Source: Caldovatus sediminis (GTDB taxonomy: Bacteria > Pseudomonadota > Alphaproteobacteria > Acetobacterales > Acetobacteraceae). From it: a stretch of 44,008 nucleotides of DNA. Positions 32,648-40,071 of this stretch are shown piece by piece. Below the pieces are notes generated by a model, which did no database searches, was not told where the DNA came from, and saw nothing but the letters and a program-made list of their open reading frames with translations. The stretch covers positions 112,423-156,430 of the forward strand of contig NZ_BMKS01000009.1 in the NCBI RefSeq assembly GCF_014644455.1, given 5' to 3'. The translations under genes and the position numbers were made by a program. The number at the start of each line of letters is the position of its first letter. Positions within the stretch are counted from its first letter, which is position 1.

Positions 32648-33784
32648 ATGGACTTCGCCTTCACCCCCGAGCAGGAGGCGCTGCGCCGCACCGTGCGCCG
32701 CTTCGCGGAGACCGAGCTCGCGCCCCTGGTGCGCGAGGCGGAGGAGACGGAATCCTTCCCGAGGTCGCTGTTCCGCCGCTTCGGCGAGCTCGGCCTGATC
32801 GGCGTGCGCTACCCGGCAGAGGACGGCGGGGCGGGCTTCGACAAGGTGTCCGATTGCATCCTCCGCGAGGAGATGTCGCGCATCTGCCAGGCCTTCGCCT
32901 CCTCGTGGTCGGCGCACAGCCATCTCGGCATCTGGCCGATCTGGAAGGCGGGCACGGAGGCGCAGAAGGCGCGCTTCTTCCGGCCCGCCCTCGCCGGCGA
33001 GCGCATCGCCGGCTTCGCGCTCTCCGAGCCCGACGGCGGCTCCGACATCCGCGCCCTGCGCACGCGCGCGGAGAAGGTGCCCGGCGGCTGGCGCCTGAAC
33101 GGGTCCAAGCTCTACATCACCAACGCGCCGATCGCCGACTTCCTCACCCTCGCCGCGCGCACCCGGCCGGAGCTGACGCCGGACGCCATCAGCCTCTTCC
33201 TCGTCGAGCTGCCGAATCCCGGCATCGCCGTCAGCAAGCTGAAGAAGGAGGGCATCCGCGCCTCCGACACCGGCCTCCTCCACATCGCGGACGCCTTCGT
33301 CCCGGACGACTGCCTGCTCGGCGAACGCATCGGCACCTATCCGGTCATCCTCGACAGCCTGTCGGAGAACCGCGTCGGCGTCGCCGCCAACGCGCTCGGC
33401 ATGGCGCAGGGCGCGCTGGAGGCGGCGCTCGACTACGCGAAGACCCGCAAGGTGCGCGGCAGGCCCATCGGCCAGTACCAGGCGATCGCCCACAAGCTCG
33501 CCGACATGGCGGCCGGGATCGAGGCGGCGCGCTGGCTCGTCTACTACGGCGCGTGGCGCGTGGACCAGGGCACGCTGGACGCCGCCACGGCGGCGAAGGT
33601 GAAGCTCGTCGCCTCGGAATGCGCGGTGCGCGTCTCGGAGGCCGCGATCCGGATCCACGGCGGCGCCGGCATCATGCGCGAGTACCCCGTCGGGCGCATC
33701 CACCGCGACGCCCTCGTCTACGTCATCGGCGAGGGCACCTCGGAGATCCAACGCAACCTCATCGCGCGGGGACTCGGGCTATGA
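32648..33784 (+). CDS. Acyl-CoA dehydrogenase (second), canonical
   Basis: A 378-aa acyl-CoA dehydrogenase with standard motifs: MDFAFTPEQEALRRTVRRFAETELAP, GFALSEPDGGSDIRALRTRAEK (FAD strand), the LSENRVGVAANALGMAQGALEAALDYAKTRKVRGRPI block, and IRIHGGAGIMREYPVGRIHRDALVYVIGEGTSEIQRNLIARGL. The last includes the canonical catalytic Glu in GEGTSEIQ. It starts seven bases after the IclR stop and overlaps the crotonase ATG (ATGA). It can form homotetramers or pair with a neighbouring ACAD as in ChsE1/ChsE2; the latter is inference from context. Confidence 0.93.
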   Translation: MDFAFTPEQEALRRTVRRFAETELAPLVREAEETESFPRSLFRRFGELGLIGVRYPAEDGGAGFDKVSDCILREEMSRICQAFASSWSAHSHLGIWPIWKAGTEAQKARFFRPALAGERIAGFALSEPDGGSDIRALRTRAEKVPGGWRLNGSKLYITNAPIADFLTLAARTRPELTPDAISLFLVELPNPGIAVSKLKKEGIRASDTGLLHIADAFVPDDCLLGERIGTYPVILDSLSENRVGVAANALGMAQGALEAALDYAKTRKVRGRPIGQYQAIAHKLADMAAGIEAARWLVYYGAWRVDQGTLDAATAAKVKLVASECAVRVSEAAIRIHGGAGIMREYPVGRIHRDALVYVIGEGTSEIQRNLIARGLGL

Positions 33785-34599
33785 GCGGCGGCTACCAGGG
33801 CATCATCTGGCGGGTGCAGGACGGCATCGGCGTCCTGACCATGAACCGCCCGGAGAAGCGCAACGCGCTCGACCTGGCCATGCGCGAGGAGATCGCGGAC
33901 GCGGTCCGCCGCGCGCGCCAGGACGCGGCGGTGAAGGTGCTGCTGCTCGCCGGCGCGGGCGGCGCCTTCTGCGCCGGCGGCGACCTCGCCGCGCTCGAGG
34001 CCGCGCGGCAGGACCTCCAGGCGGCGCGGGAGCGCATCCGCGCCCTGCACGTCTGGCTGCCGGAGCTCATCAACCTGGAGAAGCCCGTCGTCGCCGCGGT
34101 GGACGGCCCCGCCTTCGGCGCCGGCTTCATGCTCGCGCTCGCCGCCGACTTCGTGCTCGCCAGCCCGCGCGCGCGCTTCTGCGCCGTCTTCGCCCGCATC
34201 GGCCTGGTGCCCGACCTCGGCGCCTTCTGGCTGTTGCCGCGCATCCTCGGCCTGCAGCGGGCGAAGGAGCTGGTGATGACCGCCCGCACCGTCGGCGTCG
34301 AGGAGGCGAAGGCGCTCGGCATCGTGCTCGAGATCCACCCGCCGGAGGCGCTGCACGATCGCGCCCTGGCCTTCGCCGCGCGCTTCCGCCACGCGCCCAC
34401 GGCCGCGCTCGGCATGGCCAAGCACGCGCTGAATCAGTCCTTCAACCTCGACCAGCGCGCGCTCGGCGAGATCGAGGCCTACGCCCAGGCCGTGGCGATC
34501 CACAGCGCCTATCACCGCGCCGCGGTGGAGCGCTTCCTCGGCAAGCAGCCCCTCGAGTTCGACTGGGACCGCATGCAGCGCGACGAGGGCAGCGCGTGA
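33781..34599 (+). CDS. Enoyl-CoA hydratase/isomerase family protein (PaaG-like)
   Basis: A 272-aa crotonase. Oxyanion-hole elements are GAGGAFCAGGDLAALEAAR and VDGPAFGAGFMLALAADFVLAS. The active-site stretch reads FARIGLVPDLGAFWLLPRILGLQRAKELVM, with Asp (D) where hydratases have Glu, as in PaaG-type isomerases. This favours double-bond isomerisation or ring chemistry over simple hydration, but is not decisive. ATG 33781 overlaps the previous stop; the gene ends overlapping the thiolase start. Length normal. Confidence 0.88.
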   Translation: MSGGYQGIIWRVQDGIGVLTMNRPEKRNALDLAMREEIADAVRRARQDAAVKVLLLAGAGGAFCAGGDLAALEAARQDLQAARERIRALHVWLPELINLEKPVVAAVDGPAFGAGFMLALAADFVLASPRARFCAVFARIGLVPDLGAFWLLPRILGLQRAKELVMTARTVGVEEAKALGIVLEIHPPEALHDRALAFAARFRHAPTAALGMAKHALNQSFNLDQRALGEIEAYAQAVAIHSAYHRAAVERFLGKQPLEFDWDRMQRDEGSA

Positions 34600-35750
34600 G
34601 CCGCCGCGCCGTCATCACCGGCGCCGCCGACACGGCGGTGGGCGAGCTGCCGGGCTCCTCCTGCATGAGCCTGCACGCCGAGGCCGCCTCCCTCGCGCTT
34701 GCCGACGCCGGCCTGCGCCCCGCGGACCTCGACGGCGTCCTCTGCGCCTACTCCTTCACCGAACCGCACCTGATGCTGGCCTCGGTCTTCTGCGAGTACT
34801 TCGGCATCCGGCCGGCCTTCGCCGCCGCCGTCCAGGCGGGCGGCGCCACCGGCTGCCTCATGGTCACGCAGGCCGCGGCCCTCGTGGAGGCCGGCCTGTG
34901 TCGGCACGTCCTGGTCGTCGCCGGCGACAACCGCCTCAGCGGCCTCTCGCGCGACAGGGCGGTGGCGGCGCTCGCGGAGGTCGGCCACCCCCAGTTCGAG
35001 CGGCCCTTCGGCGTCACCATCCCGGCGCTCTACGCCCTGGTCGCGCAGGCCTACATGCACGAGTTCGGCGCAACGCCGGAGCACCTGGCGGCGATGGCCG
35101 TCGCCTGCCGCACCCACGCCGCGCGCAACCCGAAGGCGCAGATGCGCGTGCCGATCACGGTGCAGGACGTCCTCTCCAGCCGCTTCATCGCCGAGCCGCT
35201 CCGCCTGCTCGACTGCTGCCTGATCTCCGACGGCGGCGCCGCGCTCGTCGTCAGCGCCGCCGAGGCGGCGCGCGATGCGGCGAAGCGCCCCGTCGCGGTC
35301 CTCGGCACCGGGCAGAAGACCACGCACGAGCACCTGGTCGCCGCGCCGAGCCTCACCGAATTCGGGTGCCGCGACAGCGCCGCCCAGGCTTTCGGCCGCG
35401 CCGGCGTCTCCCCCGCCGACATCCACGTCGCCGAGATCTACGACAGCTTCACCGTTACGCTGCTGGTCGAACTCGAATCCATCGGCTTCTTCGAGAAGGG
35501 GGAGGCAGGGCCCGCGGCGCTCGCCGGCGCGCTCGACCTCGGCGGCCGGCTGCCCTGCAACACGCATGGCGGCCTGATGTCCTACGCCCATTCCGGCGCC
35601 GCCGGCGGCCTGTTCCACGTCGTCGAGGCGGTGCGGCAGCTGCGCGGCGAGGCCGGCCCGCGCCAGGTGCCCGGGGCCGAGCTGGGCTTCGTGCACGGCG
35701 ACGGCGGCATCCTCTCGGCCCATTGCTCGCTCGTCCTGGGGAGGCTCTGA
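34596..35750 (+). CDS. SCP2/Ltp2-type thiolase-like protein without the N-terminal nucleophilic Cys
   Basis: A 384-aa thiolase-fold protein of the lipid-transfer/SCP-x group. It reads SRRAVITGAADTAVGELPGSS at the start, then VQAGGATGCLMVTQAAALVEAG, where active thiolases have 'NxxCaSG' with the acyl-accepting Cys. Here Gly82/83 stands in. Later parts: DISDGGAALVV-like core, HVAEIYDSFTVTLLVELESIGFFEKGEAG (a hallmark of this subgroup) and CNTHGGLMSYAHSGAAGGLFHVVEAV. Members that pair with a DUF35 protein catalyse retro-aldol (Ltp2) or thiolytic (BbsAB) cleavage in complexes. The DUF35 gene follows after three bases. GTG 34596 overlaps the crotonase stop. Confidence 0.85.
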   Translation: MSRRAVITGAADTAVGELPGSSCMSLHAEAASLALADAGLRPADLDGVLCAYSFTEPHLMLASVFCEYFGIRPAFAAAVQAGGATGCLMVTQAAALVEAGLCRHVLVVAGDNRLSGLSRDRAVAALAEVGHPQFERPFGVTIPALYALVAQAYMHEFGATPEHLAAMAVACRTHAARNPKAQMRVPITVQDVLSSRFIAEPLRLLDCCLISDGGAALVVSAAEAARDAAKRPVAVLGTGQKTTHEHLVAAPSLTEFGCRDSAAQAFGRAGVSPADIHVAEIYDSFTVTLLVELESIGFFEKGEAGPAALAGALDLGGRLPCNTHGGLMSYAHSGAAGGLFHVVEAVRQLRGEAGPRQVPGAELGFVHGDGGILSAHCSLVLGRL

Positions 35751-35753
35751 CCC

Positions 35754-36191
35754 GTGCCCGCCGACTCCCCGGCCCCGGCCAGGCCTCTCCCGGTCCCGAA
35801 CGCCGACACCGCGCCGTTCTGGGAGGGCTGCGCCCGCGGCGAGCTCCGCCTGCAGCGCTGCACCGCCTGCGGCGCCGCGCAGCTCCCGCCGCGCGCCGTC
35901 TGCGCCGCCTGCCATACGGGAAGCCTGACCTGGGAGGTGGTCTCCGGCCGCGGCCGCATCGCCAGCCACACCCGCGTCCACCGCCCGCCCTCCACCGCCT
36001 TCAAGGCGGAGGCGCCCTACGTCGTCGCCCTCGTCGCGCTCGAGGAAGGCCCGCGCATCATGCTGCACTTGCGCGGCGCCGCCGCCGCCGCGCCGCGGAT
36101 CGGCGACGCGGTGCGCGTCCGCTTCGACCCGCCGTCCGGTCCGCACGGCATCGCCCTTCCCTACGCGGTCGCGACGGAGGACAGCGCATGA
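35754..36191 (+). CDS. DUF35 Zn-ribbon/OB-fold protein, partner of the thiolase-like protein
   Basis: A 145-aa protein with a rubredoxin-like Zn ribbon: Cys36-x2-Cys39 and Cys50-x2-Cys53 (RCTACG ... AVCAACHTG). An OB-fold half follows (TWEVVSGRGRIASHTRVHRPP, APYVVALVALEEGPRIMLHLRG). DUF35 proteins bind CoA thioesters and form obligate complexes with thiolase-like partners such as Ltp2-ChsH2 and BbsA-BbsB. The start GTG 35754 and the ATGA overlap to the next gene give the order thiolase-DUF35-hot-dog-hot-dog. In steroid side-chain systems DUF35 is fused to a MaoC domain; here they are separate genes. Confidence 0.9.
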   Translation: MPADSPAPARPLPVPNADTAPFWEGCARGELRLQRCTACGAAQLPPRAVCAACHTGSLTWEVVSGRGRIASHTRVHRPPSTAFKAEAPYVVALVALEEGPRIMLHLRGAAAAAPRIGDAVRVRFDPPSGPHGIALPYAVATEDSA

Positions 36192-36568
36192 TCACCTACG
36201 ACAGCTTCGTCCCCGGTCAGGTCATGGGCGCGCGCGAGACGGTGCTCGACGCCGCATCCCTGCGCGCCTGGAACGCGCTCTTCCCCGAGGACGATCTCGG
36301 CGGCGTCATGCCGCACGGCATGGTCGCCGCGATCGCGATGCGTGCCTACGCCGAGATCCTGCAGCCGCGCCCGCCCGGCAATGTCCACGCGGCGCAGCGC
36401 TTCGACCTGCTGCGCCTGCCGCGGGAAGGCGAGCGGCTGACCACCACCATCACCTGTCTCGCGAAGGAGCGGCGCAAGGGCCGGCCCTGGGTCACGCTCG
36501 GCATGGAGACCGCCGGCCCCGAAGGTCCCGCCTTCCGCGGCCTCATGACCGTCATCTGGGCCGCATGA
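36188..36568 (+). CDS. Hot-dog fold (MaoC-like) protein, probable non-catalytic partner
   Basis: A 126-aa protein reading YDSFVPGQVMGARETVLDAASLRAWNALFPEDDLGGVMPHGMVAAIAMRAYAEIL. This resembles the N-terminal half of FAS1-like or MaoC dehydratases, including the MPHGM helix start. The D-x4-H hydratase dyad seen in the next gene is absent. The FPED segment with MPHG is typical of half-domains that pair with an active MaoC chain. It overlaps the DUF35 stop (ATGA) and is overlapped by the second hot-dog gene, so a heterodimer with that protein is likely. The family call is by fold features. Confidence 0.7.
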   Translation: MITYDSFVPGQVMGARETVLDAASLRAWNALFPEDDLGGVMPHGMVAAIAMRAYAEILQPRPPGNVHAAQRFDLLRLPREGERLTTTITCLAKERRKGRPWVTLGMETAGPEGPAFRGLMTVIWAA

Positions 36569-36951
36569 TGCGCGACGACGCCCTCCCCGAGGTGAGCCTG
36601 CTCGTGGACCGCGCGGCGATCCTCGCCTACGCGGCCATCACCGACGACTTCAACCCCCTGCACGTGGACGAGGCCTTCGCGGCCGGAACGCCCTACGGCC
36701 GCCCGATCGCGCACGGGATGCTGTCGCTCAACCTGGTGTGGCAGTCGCTGCGCCGCGCCTTCGGCGACGCCGTGCCGATCGCGCTCGAGGTGCGCTTCGT
36801 GCGCCCCGTCCTGCAGGACACGCGCGTCACCGCCGGCGGGCGCCGCCGCGCCGGGGACGACGGCTACGAGGTCTGGGTCCGCGACGCGGAGGGGCAGGAC
36901 GTCATCCGCGGCCTCGCCTGGCCCGGCGTCGGCGGCGGGCGGGACGCATGA
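36565..36951 (+). CDS. MaoC-like (R)-hydratase domain protein
   Basis: A 128-aa MaoC protein with the hydratase 2 motif ITDDFNPLHVDEAFAAGTPYGRPIAHGMLSLNLVW. Asp28 and His33 (D-x4-H) are the catalytic pair, and IAHGML is the conserved helix start. It hydrates trans-2-enoyl-CoAs to (R)-3-hydroxyacyl-CoAs. The short chain needs a second hot-dog unit for a full binding tunnel; the preceding gene supplies one, as ChsH1 and the MaoC half of ChsH2 do. ATG 36565 (or 36568) starts it, overlapping the previous stop. Confidence 0.88.
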   Translation: MMRDDALPEVSLLVDRAAILAYAAITDDFNPLHVDEAFAAGTPYGRPIAHGMLSLNLVWQSLRRAFGDAVPIALEVRFVRPVLQDTRVTAGGRRRAGDDGYEVWVRDAEGQDVIRGLAWPGVGGGRDA

Positions 36952-37331
36952 GCGACGCTTCCGGCCGCATCCTGGCTGCCGAGTCCGGCGGCATCGCCCG
37001 CCTCGCCCTCGACCGCCCTGCCACGATCGGCGCCCTCCCCGCCGACCCGATGGCGGATCTCGCGCGGCGCCTGCGCCGCCTCGGGGCGCGGCAGGATCTC
37101 GACCTCCTGGTCCTGGAGGGTGCCGGGCCGAGGGGCAGCTCCGCCGGCATCGTCGCAGCCGAGCACCGCGCGCCTGCGCTGCCTGGCATGGCGGCGCGCC
37201 TCGGCGGCAAGGCCGTCCGCCGCAGCCCGACCGGCGGCCGCGCCATGCGCGATGGCCCCACCGGCCGGCGCGGCGACGTGCAAGAATGCGGCTCCCCACC
37301 GTCCCCGCAGAGGCTCCCCCTTCCGGCATGA
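36948..37331 (+). pseudogene. Truncated crotonase-like ORF
   Basis: A 127-aa ORF whose first about 85 residues match the start of an enoyl-CoA hydratase: GGIARLALDRPATIGALPADPMADLARRLRRLG, LDLLVLEGAGPRGSSAGIVAAEHRAPALPGM (oxyanion-hole element RGxSAG). Sequence after about residue 90 is Arg/Gly/Pro-rich and unlike a crotonase, and the second half with the catalytic residues is missing. A full enzyme would be about 260 aa. Start (ATGA with the MaoC gene) and end (ATGA with the E1 alpha gene) still couple it into the operon, which may explain its retention as a translation bridge. It could be a deletion remnant or a small protein with a new role. Confidence 0.65.
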
Positions 37332-38290
37332 CGCGCATGGCCGACCCGCTCGCCCTCCTTCGCACGATGCTCCTCATCCGCGAGGCGGAGATGGCCCTAG
37401 CGCGCCTCTTCGCCGACGGCGAGGTGCCGGGCTTCATCCACCTCTCGGTCGGGCAGGAGGCCGTCGCCGCCGGGGTGTGCAGCGCGCTCGGCCCGCAGGA
37501 CTCGGTCGCTTCCACCCATCGCGGCCACGGTCACGCCATCGCCCGCGGCGTCGCGCTCGACGGCTTCTTCGCCGAGGTGCTGGGCAGGGCCAGCGGCGTC
37601 TGCGGCGGGCGGGGCGGGTCCATGCACGTGGCCGACCTGAATCGCGGCATGCTCGGCGCCAACGGCATCGTCGGCGCCGGCGCCCCCATCGCGCTCGGCG
37701 CCGCGCTGGCGCACCGTATCCGGGGCACCGGCGGCGTCGCGGTCGCCTTCTTCGGCGACGGTGCCCTCGCCGAGGGCGCGCTGCACGAGTCGCTGAACCT
37801 GGCCGCGATCTGGCGCCTGCCATTGCTCCTGGTGTGCGAAAACAACGGCTGGGCCGAGTTCAGCCGCAGCGACACGCAGGTGGCGGCGACGCTCTCCGCC
37901 TGGTCCGCCGCCTACGGCGTGCCGCATGCCGAGGTGGACGGGAACGACGCCGCCGCCGTCGCTGCCGCCGCCGCCGAGGCGGTCGAGGCCCTGCGGCGCG
38001 GCGAGGGGCCGCGCGTCCTGGAGGCCCGCACGCACCGCTGGCGCGGCCACTTCGAAGGCGACCCGCAGCGCTACCGCGACGCGGAGGATGCCGCCCGCGC
38101 GGCCGGGCACGATCCCATCGCCCGCAGCCGCGCCGCGCTGCTCGCCGCCGGCGTCGCCGAGTCCGCGTTGCACGCGGCGGAGGCGGAGGCGCGCGACGCC
38201 GTCGCCGCGGCCATTGCCGGCGCGCGCGCCGCGCCGGCGGCCGAGTGGGCCGACGCCCGGCACGGCGCCTACGCTCCCGCGGAGAGCTGA
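37328..38290 (+). CDS. Thiamine-dependent dehydrogenase E1 alpha, acetoin-dehydrogenase type
   Basis: A 320-aa E1 alpha subunit. ThDP binding is shown by FFGDGALAEGALHESLNLAAIWRLPLLLVCENN (GDG 143-145 to NN 172-173). GFIHLSVGQEAVAAGV, HRGHGHAIARG and CGGRGGSMHVADLNRGMLGANGIVGAGAPIALG are typical of AcoA/TPP-dependent acetoin dehydrogenase alpha. Acetoin, 2-oxo acid or related alpha-diketone cleavage is possible; the sequence does not separate these. ATG 37328 overlaps the truncated crotonase stop. E1 beta follows after three bases. Confidence 0.92.
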   Translation: MTRMADPLALLRTMLLIREAEMALARLFADGEVPGFIHLSVGQEAVAAGVCSALGPQDSVASTHRGHGHAIARGVALDGFFAEVLGRASGVCGGRGGSMHVADLNRGMLGANGIVGAGAPIALGAALAHRIRGTGGVAVAFFGDGALAEGALHESLNLAAIWRLPLLLVCENNGWAEFSRSDTQVAATLSAWSAAYGVPHAEVDGNDAAAVAAAAAEAVEALRRGEGPRVLEARTHRWRGHFEGDPQRYRDAEDAARAAGHDPIARSRAALLAAGVAESALHAAEAEARDAVAAAIAGARAAPAAEWADARHGAYAPAES

Positions 38291-38293
38291 CCC

Positions 38294-39268
38294 GTGCCCG
38301 AGCTCCGCATGGTCCAGGCGATCAACCGCGCCCTCGCCGAGGCCCTCGCCGAGGACCCGGCGGTGATCCTGCTCGGCGAGGACATCGGCGCGGCCGGCGG
38401 CCCGTTCGGCGCCACGCGCGGGCTGCAGCAGAGGTTCGGCCCCGACCGCGTGCGCGACACGCCGATCTCCGAGGCGGCGATCATGGGCGCCGCGGTCGGC
38501 GCGGCGCTCACCGGCCTCAGGCCGGTGGCCGAGATCATGTTCATGGACTTCGTCACCCTCGCGATGGACGCGCTGGTCAACCAGGCCGCAAAGGCGCGCT
38601 TCATGTTCGGCGGGCAGCGCGGCGTCCCGCTGGTGCTGCGCACGCCGCACGGCGGCGGCCTCTCCGCCGGCCCCCAGCACTCGCAGTGCCTCGAGGCCTG
38701 GCTGTGCCACGTCCCCGGCCTGAAGGTCGTCTGCCCGGCGACGCCCGCCGACGCCTACGCCCTGCTGCGCAGCGCCATCGCCGATCCCGATCCCGTCGTC
38801 GTCGTCGAGAACAAGGCCCTCTACGCTATGAAAGGCGAGGTGCCGGACGCACCGGAGCCGATCCCCATCGGTCGCGCGCGCATCGTCCGCCCGGGCCGCG
38901 ACGCGACCATCGTCGCCTACGGCGCCGCCGTCCACTGGGCGACCGACGCCGCCTCGCTGCTCGCGGCGGAGGGCATCGAGGCCGAGGTGCTCGACCTCCG
39001 CAGCCTCCAGCCGTGGGACGAGGCTGCCGTGCTGGAGAGCCTCTCGCGCACCCATCGTCTGGTCGTCGCGCACGAGGCGGTGGAGGCGTTCGGCGTCGGC
39101 GCCGAAATCGCCGCCCGGATGGCCGATGCCGGCTTCGACGAGCTCGACGGCCCGATCCTGCGCGTCGGCGCCCCCTTCACCCCCGTTCCCTTCGCGCGGG
39201 AACTGGAGGCCGCCTACCGGCCCGACGCCGCGCGCATCGCCGCCGCCGTCCGCCGCACGCTGGACTAG
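38294..39268 (+). CDS. Thiamine-dependent dehydrogenase E1 beta, acetoin-dehydrogenase type
   Basis: A 324-aa E1 beta subunit starting at GTG 38294. AVILLGEDIGAAGGPFGATRGL, DTPISEAAIMGAAVGAALTGLRPVAEIMFMDFVTLAMDALVNQAAKARFMFGGQ and PHGGGLSAGPQHSQCLEAWLCHVPGLKVVCPATPADA are family blocks. EAEVLDLRSLQPWDEAAVLESLSRTHRLVVAHEA is the C-terminal transketolase domain. With E1 alpha it makes the alpha2beta2 decarboxylating component. Twelve bases separate it from the next ATG. Confidence 0.93.
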   Translation: MPELRMVQAINRALAEALAEDPAVILLGEDIGAAGGPFGATRGLQQRFGPDRVRDTPISEAAIMGAAVGAALTGLRPVAEIMFMDFVTLAMDALVNQAAKARFMFGGQRGVPLVLRTPHGGGLSAGPQHSQCLEAWLCHVPGLKVVCPATPADAYALLRSAIADPDPVVVVENKALYAMKGEVPDAPEPIPIGRARIVRPGRDATIVAYGAAVHWATDAASLLAAEGIEAEVLDLRSLQPWDEAAVLESLSRTHRLVVAHEAVEAFGVGAEIAARMADAGFDELDGPILRVGAPFTPVPFARELEAAYRPDAARIAAAVRRTLD

Positions 39269-39279
39269 AGGAGCCCCCG

Positions 39280-40068
39280 ATGGCCGATGACGCCCTCATC
39301 CTCTCCGAGATCCGCGGTCCCGTCGCCGTCCTCACCGTCAACCGCCCGGCCGCGCTGAACGCGATCGACGCCGCCACGCTGCGCGCCTTCGAGGCCGCTT
39401 TCGCGGCCGCGGAGTCCGATCCGGCGGTGCGCGTCATCGTCATCACCGGCGCCGGCGAGAAGGCCTTCGTCGCCGGCGGCGACATCCGCGACCTGGAAAG
39501 CCGCCAGGGCCTCGCCCACTACCAGGAGTTCGGCGAGGAGATCCACCGCGTCTTCAGCCGCGTGGAATCCTGCGACAAGCCGACCATCGCCGCGGTCAAC
39601 GGGTTCGCGCTCGGCGGCGGCACGGAACTGCTGCTCTGCACCGATCTCCGCCTCCTCGCCGACACCGCGCGCCTCGGGCTGCCCGAGATCAACCTCGGCC
39701 TGTTCCCCGGCGCCGGCGGCACGCAGCGCCTGATCCGCGAGATCGCCCCCTGCCGCGCGCGGGAGCTGATGTTCACCGGCGACCACATCACGGCGCAGGA
39801 GGCGGTCGCGCTCGGCCTCGCCAACCGCGTCGTGCCGAGGGCCGAGCTGATGGCCGAGGCGCTGAGGCTCGCCGAGCGCATCGCGGCCAAGTCGCCGCTG
39901 ATCCTCAAGCTGCTGAAGCGCACCCTGCGCCAGGGCAGCCAGATGGCGCTGCCGCAGGCGCTTGCGCACGAGCAGGCGATGATCGGCCTCGTCCTCGATT
40001 CCGCCGACGCGCACGAGGGCTGCCGCGCCTTCCTCGAGAAGCGCCCGGCGCGGTTCACCGGAAGCTGA
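39280..40068 (+). CDS. Enoyl-CoA hydratase (canonical active site)
   Basis: A 262-aa crotonase with all hydratase elements: GAGEKAFVAGGDIRDL, AVNGFALGGGTELLLCTDLRLLAD (first catalytic Glu) and LPEINLGLFPGAGGTQRLIRE (second Glu). It hydrates trans-2-enoyl-CoAs. ATG 39280 is preceded by GAGGAG at 39268-39273, the clearest ribosome site in this stretch. Insertion of a crotonase between E1 and E2 genes of a 2-oxoacid-type complex is unusual and ties that complex to CoA-ester degradation. Confidence 0.93.
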   Translation: MADDALILSEIRGPVAVLTVNRPAALNAIDAATLRAFEAAFAAAESDPAVRVIVITGAGEKAFVAGGDIRDLESRQGLAHYQEFGEEIHRVFSRVESCDKPTIAAVNGFALGGGTELLLCTDLRLLADTARLGLPEINLGLFPGAGGTQRLIREIAPCRARELMFTGDHITAQEAVALGLANRVVPRAELMAEALRLAERIAAKSPLILKLLKRTLRQGSQMALPQALAHEQAMIGLVLDSADAHEGCRAFLEKRPARFTGS

Positions 40069-40071
40069 AGC

